From positions 1-6,969 of the forward strand of contig JAEDLI010000113.1 of NCBI GenBank assembly GCA_016295375.1: DNA of 6,969 bases, written 5' to 3'. This DNA comes from Fibrobacter sp. GTDB taxonomy: Bacteria > Fibrobacterota > Fibrobacteria > Fibrobacterales > Fibrobacteraceae. The notes under the pieces are model-generated. The model ran no database searches and had not been told where the DNA came from. It saw nothing but the letters and a program-made list of their open reading frames with translations. A program made the translations under genes and the position numbers. Positions 1 through 4,067 of the stretch are shown one piece after another. Positions within the stretch are counted from its first letter, which is position 1, and each line of letters begins with the position of its first letter.

Positions 1-54
1 TCAGCGGTCCGGGCGCCTTGCAGAATGCGATTGCCGCCGCAAAGGAACGAGCCG
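1..54 (+). other. Short flank left of repeat copy 1, possible 3' end of an unknown gene
   Basis: The plus strand is open from base 3 and runs into repeat copy 1, reading SGPGALQNAIAAAKERAA and then SYRGSL before a TGA at 75-77. The residues look like an amphipathic C-terminal helix, so this could be the end of a plus-strand gene whose body lies outside the window. The minus strand is also open in two frames over these 54 bases, so orientation is uncertain. I do not recognise the protein. The piece matters because it sits directly against a repeat that cuts two genes on its other side. Confidence 0.2.
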
Positions 55-92
55 CGTCTTATAGGGGCTCTTTATGAGCGGGGATAAAACCA
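55..92 (+). repeat. 38-bp direct repeat, copy 1
   Basis: This copy is identical over 38 bases to positions 532-569 and in the same orientation. The core CTTATAGGGGCTCTTTA recurs at 6857-6873. The unit contains a small dyad, GCTC-TTTAT-GAGC (67-79 region), stop codons in all three plus frames (TAG 62-64, TGA 75-77, TAA 85-87), and AGGGG (63-67) six bases before an ATG (74-76) that overlaps the TGA. On the minus strand this copy interrupts pilT and supplies its premature stop (TAA at 61-59). The family of the repeat is not recognised. Confidence 0.93.
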
Positions 93-214
93 AAAATTTT
101 TACCAGGGAGCCGTTGATGCGGAAAATAGGAGGAGTCCCGACGCGAATGTGCAAGTCAGAGGCCTTGCTCTTTACCATTTCGCGAAGTAACTGCTCAATC
201 CTTAAATCAGCCAT
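59..214 (-). pseudogene. pilT: 5' fragment of pilT (twitching-motility ATPase), cut by repeat copy 1
   Basis: Translation from ATG 214-212 starts MADLRIEQLLREMVKSKASD and continues with LHIRVGTPPIFRINGSLV. This is the N-terminal PAS-like start of PilT, including the family's hallmark ASDLH-x5-PP-x3-INGxL pattern. PilT is the hexameric ATPase that powers type IV pilus retraction and is normally about 350 residues long. Here only about 41 residues remain; codons 42-51 (GFIPAHKEPL) come from the repeat, and a TAA follows. Walker A, Walker B and the catalytic His and Asp boxes are all absent, so the product cannot be active. A good Shine-Dalgarno (GGAGG at 226-222) sits 7 bases before the ATG, inside the end of the upstream TPR gene, so this was once a normal two-gene operon. 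The identity is by recognition of the motif; PilB/PilU-type paralogues are less likely. Confidence 0.75.
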
Positions 215-217
215 CTA

Positions 218-535
218 CTAGCCTCCAAACTTTTCATTGTAAATCTTGCGAACCTGTTCCAGGCGTTCCTGAATTTCCTTGTTCTCGGGTTCCTTCTTGG
301 CCAAGTCCTGGTAGATTTCCAGAGCCTTGTCACAGATTCCCTGTTCCAGGTAGATTTCAGCCATGGTACGAGTATTCTGGCTTGCTTCCAGGTCAGCATT
401 GACACTATCCAGAGTAGCCAAAGGATCCTTCACAAGGCCTGCAGAGACTTCGTCATCGGAATCGCCAGACATCAAGAAGTCAACGCCCTTGTTCGAAGGC
501 TTTTCAACCGGAAGGTCATCGTCATCGCTTTCGTC
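218..535 (-). pseudogene. 3' fragment of a TPR-repeat protein gene, cut by repeat copy 2
   Basis: The minus frame is open from 535 to the TAG at 220-218 and encodes 105 residues without a proper start. It begins with an acidic linker (DESDDDD and later SGDSDDE), then one tetratricopeptide-like helix pair (AEIYLEQGICDKALEIYQDLAKKEPEN), then a charged helix ending EKFGG. An ATG at 472-470 exists, but it lies within the acidic linker and has no clear Shine-Dalgarno. The upstream reading frame is interrupted by a TAA (538-536) that lies inside repeat copy 2, so I infer that the N-terminal part was lost at the repeat. A second TAG (217-215) follows the stop, and pilT starts at 214. A scaffold role next to pilT, such as pilus assembly or motility, is plausible from context only. 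Confidence 0.6.
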
Positions 536-569
536 TTATAGGGGCTCTTTATGAGCGGGGATAAAACCA
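532..569 (+). repeat. 38-bp direct repeat, copy 2
   Basis: This is base-for-base the same as 55-92 and in the same orientation; the interval between the two copies is 439 bp (93-531). On the minus strand the repeat forms the broken 5' boundary of the TPR fragment. On the plus strand it ends an antisense frame with the same SYRGSL-stop tail as copy 1. To the right of this copy the sequence changes abruptly from coding-like DNA to A/T-rich intergenic DNA. Confidence 0.93.
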
Positions 570-581
570 GAACAAAAAAAC

Positions 582-590
582 TGTTATAAT
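582..590 (+). promoter_or_regulatory. Extended -10 promoter candidate (TGTTATAAT)
   Basis: The motif TGnTATAAT matches the extended -10 form of housekeeping sigma promoters perfectly. No good -35 hexamer lies 16-18 bases upstream, which extended -10 promoters tolerate. A start of transcription would fall near 597, ahead of the strong hairpin at 632-673. No plus-strand gene follows, so the product would be a non-coding transcript or the match is fortuitous. Confidence 0.35.
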
Positions 591-631
591 TCCTGGAAAT
601 TACCGATAATACGCAAATGATCAGGACTCTC

Positions 632-673
632 GGAGGAAACTCGCAGGGACTAACAGTCACAAGAGTTTCCTCC
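632..673 (+). other. Long hairpin with 11-bp perfect stem
   Basis: GGAGGAAACTC (632-642) pairs perfectly with GAGTTTCCTCC (663-673). Inside it, GACT (648-651) pairs with AGTC (655-658) around a 3-base loop, leaving an asymmetric internal loop. A T6 run occurs at 684-689, ten bases after the stem, which is too far for a standard Rho-independent terminator. The structure forms equally well on either strand as DNA. It could be part of a structured transcript from the promoter candidate at 582-590. Confidence 0.6.
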
Positions 674-799
674 TGCAGAAACGTTTTTTGCCCCAAAAAA
701 GTCTTGTCCGCAAAGCACTTGCAAACCAGATCCGTTCTTGTGTTTTTTGACCGAGATGTGGGCTTCCCGAGCGAACAGTCGAACAAAGTGAATCTGTGA

Positions 800-834
800 G
801 CCGAAAGCAACTCGTATCAACGAGTTGTGTCGGC
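800..834 (+). other. Interrupted 12-bp hairpin
   Basis: GCCGA (800-804) pairs with TCGGC (830-834), and CAACTCG (808-814) pairs with CGAGTTG (821-827) around the loop TATCAA. A small internal loop (AAG opposite TG, with one possible G-T wobble) separates the two helices. The geometry looks like an RNA hairpin, but no known RNA family is recognised. Confidence 0.6.
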
Positions 835-843
835 GACCTTTGG

Positions 844-889
844 ACACTTAGCGCTTTAGCGCTTAGTGTACATGGCCACCTTTAGGTGG
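844..889 (+). repeat. Two adjacent hairpins sharing a TTTA loop
   Basis: ACACTTAGCGC (844-854) pairs with GCGCTTAGTGT (859-869) with one mismatch, around TTTA (855-858). Six bases later CCACC (876-880) pairs with GGTGG (885-889), again around TTTA (881-884). The stems are unrelated but the loop is the same, and the loop recurs as TAAA in the hairpin at 1028-1041. Confidence 0.6.
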
Positions 890-1027
890 GAGCGAGGCGA
901 TTTCGTAGATTCTGCTACAAGATTGAGCCGAGCAGTCATTATGATGAACGAGAGATATTCACATCGAGGGAGAGATTTGTAAAAAAAACAGGTCTGTATC
1001 CTGCTCCTTCGAACCTAACGCGACTAT

Positions 1028-1108
1028 GGGGCTAAAGCCCCAAGTCTTGTATATCGCCCCTTTCAGGGCTCATGACACGGGAACGGGGTCTTAGGGGCAG
1101 AGCCCCTA
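1028..1108 (+). repeat. Cluster of three GC-rich palindromic hairpins
   Basis: The first is GGGGC-TAAA-GCCCC (1028-1041), the second GCCC-CTTTCA-GGGC (1056-1069), and the third TAGGGGC-AGA-GCCCCTA (1092-1108). Each is a compact palindrome with G/C-only cores. The third shares AGAGCCCCTA (1099-1108) with the minus strand of the 38-bp repeat (62-71 and 539-548), suggesting a distant relationship or common composition. None is followed by a T run, so they are more like dispersed REP-type palindromes than terminators. Confidence 0.6.
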
Positions 1109-1136
1109 GGAGAGGGGGTAGCGGATGCGGCTAGGA

Positions 1137-1227
1137 GATCCCCGCCAAGATGATAGCGGATCCTCGCCTTGGTTCGACTTCGCTCACCACAGGACGCGAG
1201 GATGACGAGAAGGGTCGCGGGGATGAC
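1137..1227 (+). repeat. Nested double-stem repeat with compensating arms
   Basis: The left half holds two near-copies, GATCCCCGCC (1137-1146) and GATCCTCGCC (1159-1168). The right half holds GCGAGGATGAC (1196-1206) and GCGGGGATGAC (1217-1227). The outer copies pair with each other over 8 bp (1138-1145 with 1217-1224), and the inner copies pair over 8 bp (1160-1167 with 1196-1203). The one base that differs between copies is C-G in the outer stem and T-A in the inner stem. A plus frame through here (from 1150) reads as a low-complexity peptide of the kind often over-predicted from intergenic repeats. Confidence 0.6.
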
Positions 1228-1241
1228 AAGTCGCAGAAGCG

Positions 1242-1259
1242 AGGGGGAGGCGTCCCCCT
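1242..1259 (-). terminator. Hairpin after hisN, possible terminator
   Basis: AGGGGGA (1242-1248) pairs with TCCCCCT (1253-1259) around GGCG, a 7-bp stem only 12 bases beyond the hisN stop. On the minus strand a T-rich stretch precedes rather than follows the stem, so it lacks a classic U tract. Its position argues for ending the hisC-hisN transcript or stabilising its 3' end. Confidence 0.4.
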
Positions 1260-1271
1260 TTCAATAAAAAA

Positions 1272-2087
1272 CTACCGGCCGTTCAATAGGATTCGGGCGG
1301 GGTTGTGGAGGATGCCGTTGGAAGCGATTGAGCTGTAGCCTTCGTGGACAGAGGCGATGGGGTGACCCGCATCGTCGAAGAGGTCCGACTCCCCTTCGAT
1401 GGTGGTGAACTTTCCGCCCGCTTCCTTGAACAGGAGCGGATAGGCGGCAATATCCCACAGGGAGACAACGGGGTCCACCATCACTTCGGCGCGGCCCGAC
1501 GCCACCATGTAATAGCCGTAGCAGTCGCCCCAGCCGCGGTAGAGGTTCGCGCTCCGGCGGAGTTTCGCGAAGCCTTCGCCAAAGCCCACCGTTTCCATGG
1601 TGTTCACCGTCCCCGATAGAACCAGGGCGTCGGTCAGGGAATGGACTCTGGAGCAGCGGACCGAGTGTCCGTCCAGGAACGCGCCGCCGTCTTGAACCGC
1701 CCACACGGCGCTGTGCAGGGCCGGTATGCGGATGACGCTTGCCACGGGCACATTCTTGCGGTAGAGTGCAATCAGCGTGCCGAACAGGGGAACGCCCCGG
1801 ATGAATGACTTGGTGCCGTCGATGGGGTCCACGATCCAGCGGTATTCCTTGTCGGAGAGGCCGTCGCCGAATTCTTCGCCCAGCACGCCAAAGTCGGGTG
1901 TTTCCTTGAGCCAGAATTCACGGAGCAGTTCTTCGGTGTTCTTGTCGGCGAGAGTCACGGGCGTCCTGTCCGCTTTCCATTCGATGCTAAGGTCCCGCTG
2001 GAAATACTTCAGGATATTTTCTTCGGCCATCTCGGAGGCCTTAAGGGCGATTTTCAAAAGATCCAGGTTTGTAGCCGTTGCCGCCAT
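1272..2087 (-). CDS. hisN: Histidinol-phosphatase, inositol-monophosphatase family
   Basis: This is a 271-residue cytoplasmic enzyme of the Mg-dependent FIG/IMPase superfamily. It predicts removal of phosphate from L-histidinol phosphate, the step after HisC in histidine synthesis. Visible metal-site motifs are VTLAD (44-48), GEE (70-72), the signature WIVDPIDGTKSF (84-95, with Asp87 and Asp90), GWGDCYGY (185-192) and WDIAAYPL (211-218, Asp212). Length and motif order match intact family members. The choice of HisN over inositol monophosphatase or CysQ rests on the GWGDCYGY segment, which is typical of HisN-type proteins, and on the hisC gene directly upstream. The ATG follows the hisC TAG with no gap, and a Shine-Dalgarno (AGAGGTGG) lies within the last hisC codons, so translation is probably coupled. 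No further gene follows for about 700 bp, so it appears to be the last gene of the unit. Confidence 0.85.
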   Translation of the reverse strand: MAATATNLDLLKIALKASEMAEENILKYFQRDLSIEWKADRTPVTLADKNTEELLREFWLKETPDFGVLGEEFGDGLSDKEYRWIVDPIDGTKSFIRGVPLFGTLIALYRKNVPVASVIRIPALHSAVWAVQDGGAFLDGHSVRCSRVHSLTDALVLSGTVNTMETVGFGEGFAKLRRSANLYRGWGDCYGYYMVASGRAEVMVDPVVSLWDIAAYPLLFKEAGGKFTTIEGESDLFDDAGHPIASVHEGYSSIASNGILHNPARILLNGR

Positions 2088-3179
2088 CTATGCCACCTCT
2101 TTCCACTTCTTGACCAGGGCCATCAGAAGTTCGTTTTCTTCGGGCCGGCCCACCGTGATGCGCACGTGCTCGGGCATGCCAAAACTGGTGAGTCCGCGGA
2201 CAATCATGCCGTTCTGTTCCAAAAATGCCACAAACTCCTTCGCCTTGGCTCCGATGTGGACGCAGACGAAATTCGCCTGGGTGGGAAGCACCTTGAAGCC
2301 GAGAGCCATAAATTCACGAGTGAGGAACTGGATTCCCTCGCCGTTCATTTTGCGGGTGGCCTCTATGTGGTCGGTATCCCCAAGGGCGGCGATGGCGGCT
2401 ACTTGTGCCGCCTGGTTCACGTCGAAAGGCGGTTTCACCTTCCACAGGTGACGCACCACCTCGGCGCTGGCCATGGCATAGCCAACGCGGAGCCCCGCAA
2501 GGCCGTAAATCTTGCTGAAGGTGCGGTTGATAAAGAGGTTCGGGAATTCGTCCAGGGCGCCTACCAGCTTGGGGTAGTCGGGAGCAGTGGCGAATTCGGA
2601 GTAGGCCTCGTCCAAAAACACCAACACGTTCTGTGGGACTTTTTTCAAGAAATCGCGAATTTCGGTTTCGCTGTAGTAAAGGCCCGTGGGGTTGTTGGGG
2701 TTGCAGATAAAGGCCACGCGGGTCTTGGCATTTATGGCCTTGGCAAGGTCGTCGAGACAGGTCTTGGCCTCCCCTTCGCCTACGCCAACAAAATCCGCCC
2801 CGTTGGAAAGGGTGGTAAACTTGTAAACGGAAAAGGTGGGCGTAATGGCCACACAGTTGTCGCCCTGACGGATGAACGCCTTCCCAACCATGTCGATGAT
2901 TTCGTCGGAGCCGTTGCCCACCACAATCTGTTCACGCTTGACGCCGAACTTTTCGGCCAGAGAGCGAATCATGGAAGGTGCGTCTCCGCGGGGGTAAAGG
3001 TGCAGACTGTCGGCAATCTTGTGGAAGGCCTCCACCGCCTTGGGCGATGCCCCCAGCGGGTTTTCGTTGGAGGCCAGTTTCACCACCTTGGTAAGGCCGT
3101 AACGTTCGCGGATTTCCTCGATGGATTTTCCGGGAACATAATCCGAAAGCTTGGACAATTCTGGACGGGGTTCAATCAT
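2088..3179 (-). CDS. hisC: Histidinol-phosphate aminotransferase
   Basis: This PLP-dependent fold-type I aminotransferase converts imidazole acetol phosphate and glutamate to L-histidinol phosphate and 2-oxoglutarate. The 363 residues match the usual HisC size. Motifs visible are SNENPLG (37-43), YPRGD (62-66), VGNGSDEI (87-94), NPNNPTG (160-166), the cofactor-contacting FLDEAYSEF (188-196), the Schiff-base lysine in RTFSKIYGLAGLRVGY (Lys223), and the substrate carboxylate-binding end RITVGRP (340-346). I chose ATG 3179 rather than the in-frame GTG at 3185, because the GTG overlaps the Shine-Dalgarno AGAGGTGA, which is correctly spaced for the ATG. hisN follows immediately, and the two form a plausible two-gene unit for consecutive histidine steps. 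The other his genes are not in the window. A related aromatic aminotransferase is the main alternative, and the neighbour argues against it. Confidence 0.93.
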   Translation of the reverse strand: MIEPRPELSKLSDYVPGKSIEEIRERYGLTKVVKLASNENPLGASPKAVEAFHKIADSLHLYPRGDAPSMIRSLAEKFGVKREQIVVGNGSDEIIDMVGKAFIRQGDNCVAITPTFSVYKFTTLSNGADFVGVGEGEAKTCLDDLAKAINAKTRVAFICNPNNPTGLYYSETEIRDFLKKVPQNVLVFLDEAYSEFATAPDYPKLVGALDEFPNLFINRTFSKIYGLAGLRVGYAMASAEVVRHLWKVKPPFDVNQAAQVAAIAALGDTDHIEATRKMNGEGIQFLTREFMALGFKVLPTQANFVCVHIGAKAKEFVAFLEQNGMIVRGLTSFGMPEHVRITVGRPEENELLMALVKKWKEVA

Positions 3180-3184
3180 AATCA

Positions 3185-3201
3185 CCTCTTTTTCGCAAGA
3201 G
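3185..3201 (-). promoter_or_regulatory. hisC ribosome-binding site inside a small hairpin
   Basis: On the minus strand CTCTT (3201-3197) can pair with AAGAG (3190-3186) around GCGAAA. The 3' arm contains most of the hisC Shine-Dalgarno (AAGAGG). This 5-bp stem could modestly limit translation initiation. It is too short to claim a regulatory switch. Confidence 0.35.
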
Positions 3202-3209
3202 CAAATCTA
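3202..3209 (-). promoter_or_regulatory. Candidate hisC promoter element TAGATTTG
   Basis: Read on the minus strand, TAGATTTG matches the TAnnTTTG -7 element known from Bacteroidetes. TTTA (3233-3230), one base off the TTTG -33 element, stands 20 bases upstream, which is the expected spacing. Transcription would begin about 20 bases before the hisC ATG. If the host uses a standard sigma-70 consensus, the match could be chance. Confidence 0.35.
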
Positions 3210-3229
3210 GTAATTCCACCGGATTATTT

Positions 3230-3237
3230 TAAATTTG
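3230..3237 (+). promoter_or_regulatory. Candidate promoter element TAAATTTG for the outer-membrane protein gene
   Basis: TAAATTTG fits TAnnTTTG and ends 5 bases before the ATG at 3243. If used, the transcript would start at or almost at the ATG, giving a leaderless mRNA. This fits the lack of any Shine-Dalgarno between 3221 and 3242. No TTTG-like -33 element is evident at the right distance. It overlaps, on the opposite strand, the -33-like position of the candidate hisC promoter. Confidence 0.3.
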
Positions 3238-3242
3238 GCACC

Positions 3243-3950
3243 ATGAAACGCCTCGCCGTACTCGCCACATTCATATCGGCCCTGTTCGCCACAAGCGCTT
3301 TTGCGCTGGACCCCATCTGGGATATGCACTACACCTTCGGCCCCGAAAGCCATAGGGCTCCCAAGTTCGGCGCAGGCGTCGGGCTCCGTTCCGACTTTGA
3401 TTCCCGCGTGCTGTTCCCCGCCAACATTATGGGGACCATCTCCAAGGATTTTGAAATCGGCGCAAAGATTGACATCGATACCTACAACAAGATGGACAAC
3501 ACCCAGCTATCTCTGGACATCGGCGGTAAATACCACCTGCAACCAGGAAGGTTCATTGAGCTGGACGGTTATTTCGGGCTGAACAGGAATAACGGGAGCG
3601 CGGTGATTCTCACCTACGGAACGGAACACTTTATCGCGAAGAACTTCTCCAACTTTTACGAAGCCCGGGCCGGTTTCCTAGATGGTGTCACCGGTGAAGA
3701 TGGCTACGTAAAATTCGCCTTTGGCATGACTCCCACCTTGAATTTCGGACACACGGTCCGGGTGATGATTGAAATCAACACCTCCGAAAGCGTGGGGCAT
3801 ATTTCCGACGACTTCATGATTGATATCATTCCCAAGTTGGAGGTGGCCCTGGGTGCAGCCCGCGTCCGCCTGGACTTTGACATCGGCGTCATGCAAGAAA
3901 AGAACAATGATCAGAAGACCATTGCTCTTTATGTGATGACGGCGCTGTAG
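3243..3950 (+). CDS. Secreted, probable beta-barrel outer-membrane protein
   Basis: The 235-residue product starts with a clear Sec signal peptide: MKR, a hydrophobic core, and a cleavage site after ATSAFA (residue 21). The mature part alternates polar and hydrophobic residues in many short strands (for example KFGAGVGL, DFEIGAKIDID, LSLDIGGKYHL, RFIELDGYFGL, YVKFAFGMTPTL, TVRVMIEIN, RVRLDFDIGVM). Glycines and aromatics sit at strand ends, and DNT/NNG-type turns lie between strands. That pattern suggests about 10 to 12 membrane beta strands and an outer-membrane location. The C-terminus ends ...MTAL rather than in the usual aromatic residue. I do not recognise a named family and give no function. 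The start at 3243 is set by the signal peptide; the frame stays open far upstream only because it runs antisense through hisC. It is transcribed away from hisC and converges on clpB. Confidence 0.8.
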   Translation: MKRLAVLATFISALFATSAFALDPIWDMHYTFGPESHRAPKFGAGVGLRSDFDSRVLFPANIMGTISKDFEIGAKIDIDTYNKMDNTQLSLDIGGKYHLQPGRFIELDGYFGLNRNNGSAVILTYGTEHFIAKNFSNFYEARAGFLDGVTGEDGYVKFAFGMTPTLNFGHTVRVMIEINTSESVGHISDDFMIDIIPKLEVALGAARVRLDFDIGVMQEKNNDQKTIALYVMTAL

Positions 3951-3957
3951 GATTTTT

Positions 3958-3999
3958 AGGATCTAGGATCTAGGATCTAGGGGCTAGGGGCTAGGGGGT
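3958..3999 (+). repeat. Six tandem heptamers
   Basis: The units are AGGATCT three times, AGGGGCT twice and AGGGGGT once, in perfect 7-base register. They begin 7 bases after the stop of the outer-membrane protein gene. The stepwise drift from GATC to GGGC to GGGG within one array suggests slippage plus local mutation. Heptameric tandem repeats in intergenic DNA are known from other bacteria, such as the STRR repeats of filamentous cyanobacteria. No function can be read from the sequence. Confidence 0.9.
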
Positions 4000-4050
4000 A
4001 GATAAATATTAGACGCACGAAGTGCGTGATTCTTATTCACTAGATCCTAG
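3970..4050. repeat. 11-bp inverted repeat around a central hairpin
   Basis: CTAGGATCTAG (3970-3980, also 3963-3973) is the exact reverse complement of CTAGATCCTAG (4040-4050). The right arm is thus an inverted remnant of the heptamer array, and the compact hairpin at 4013-4027 sits between the arms. The full structure could fold into a long stem-loop in either transcript. Confidence 0.65.
4013..4027. terminator. GAA-loop hairpin between convergent genes, possible bidirectional terminator
   Basis: ACGCAC (4013-4018) pairs perfectly with GTGCGT (4022-4027) around GAA. It lies 63 bases after one stop and 41 bases after the clpB stop, between converging genes. The sequence after it is moderately T-rich in both directions (GATTCTTATT on plus, CTAATATTTAT on minus) but has no pure U tract, so the call is tentative. 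Confidence 0.4.
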
Positions 4051-4067
4051 CCTTTATTCTCTAATCC

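Larger units (their letters stand above)
570..1271. other. 702-bp stretch without a supported gene, rich in stem-loops
   Basis: No open frame here has a recognisable protein, a convincing ribosome-binding site or a coding-like composition. What it holds instead is an extended -10 promoter candidate (582-590), an 11-bp-stem hairpin (632-673), a 12-bp interrupted stem (800-834), two TTTA-loop hairpins (844-889), three GC-rich hairpins (1028-1108), a nested double stem (1137-1227) and a C/G-rich terminator-like hairpin next to the hisN stop (1242-1259). Such a mosaic is typical of dispersed intergenic repeats, but a structured RNA gene in the left half cannot be excluded. Confidence 0.7.

Noticed and set aside
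55..569. CRISPR array
   Set aside because: There are only two repeat copies with a 439-bp interval containing gene fragments. No further spacers and no cas genes are present.
632..680. RNase P RNA core (GAGGAAA motif)
   Set aside because: The GAGGAAA is part of an 11-bp perfect hairpin, and the surrounding conserved RNase P segments are missing.
472..847. Minus-strand frames of 65 and 112 codons and a plus frame at 617-799
   Set aside because: They lack recognisable domains and good ribosome-binding sites, overlap each other, cross the repeat and the hairpins, and look like chance frames.
1150..1338. 62-codon plus-strand frame
   Set aside because: It reads through the nested inverted repeat and into the antisense of hisN. 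Its low-complexity product is typical of over-predicted intergenic repeats.
3183..3185. GTG start for hisC two codons upstream of the ATG
   Set aside because: The GTG overlaps the Shine-Dalgarno that is correctly spaced for the ATG at 3179, so the ATG is preferred.
2166..3242. Upstream extension of the outer-membrane protein frame through hisC
   Set aside because: The extension is antisense to hisC, and the clear signal peptide at 3243 marks the true start.
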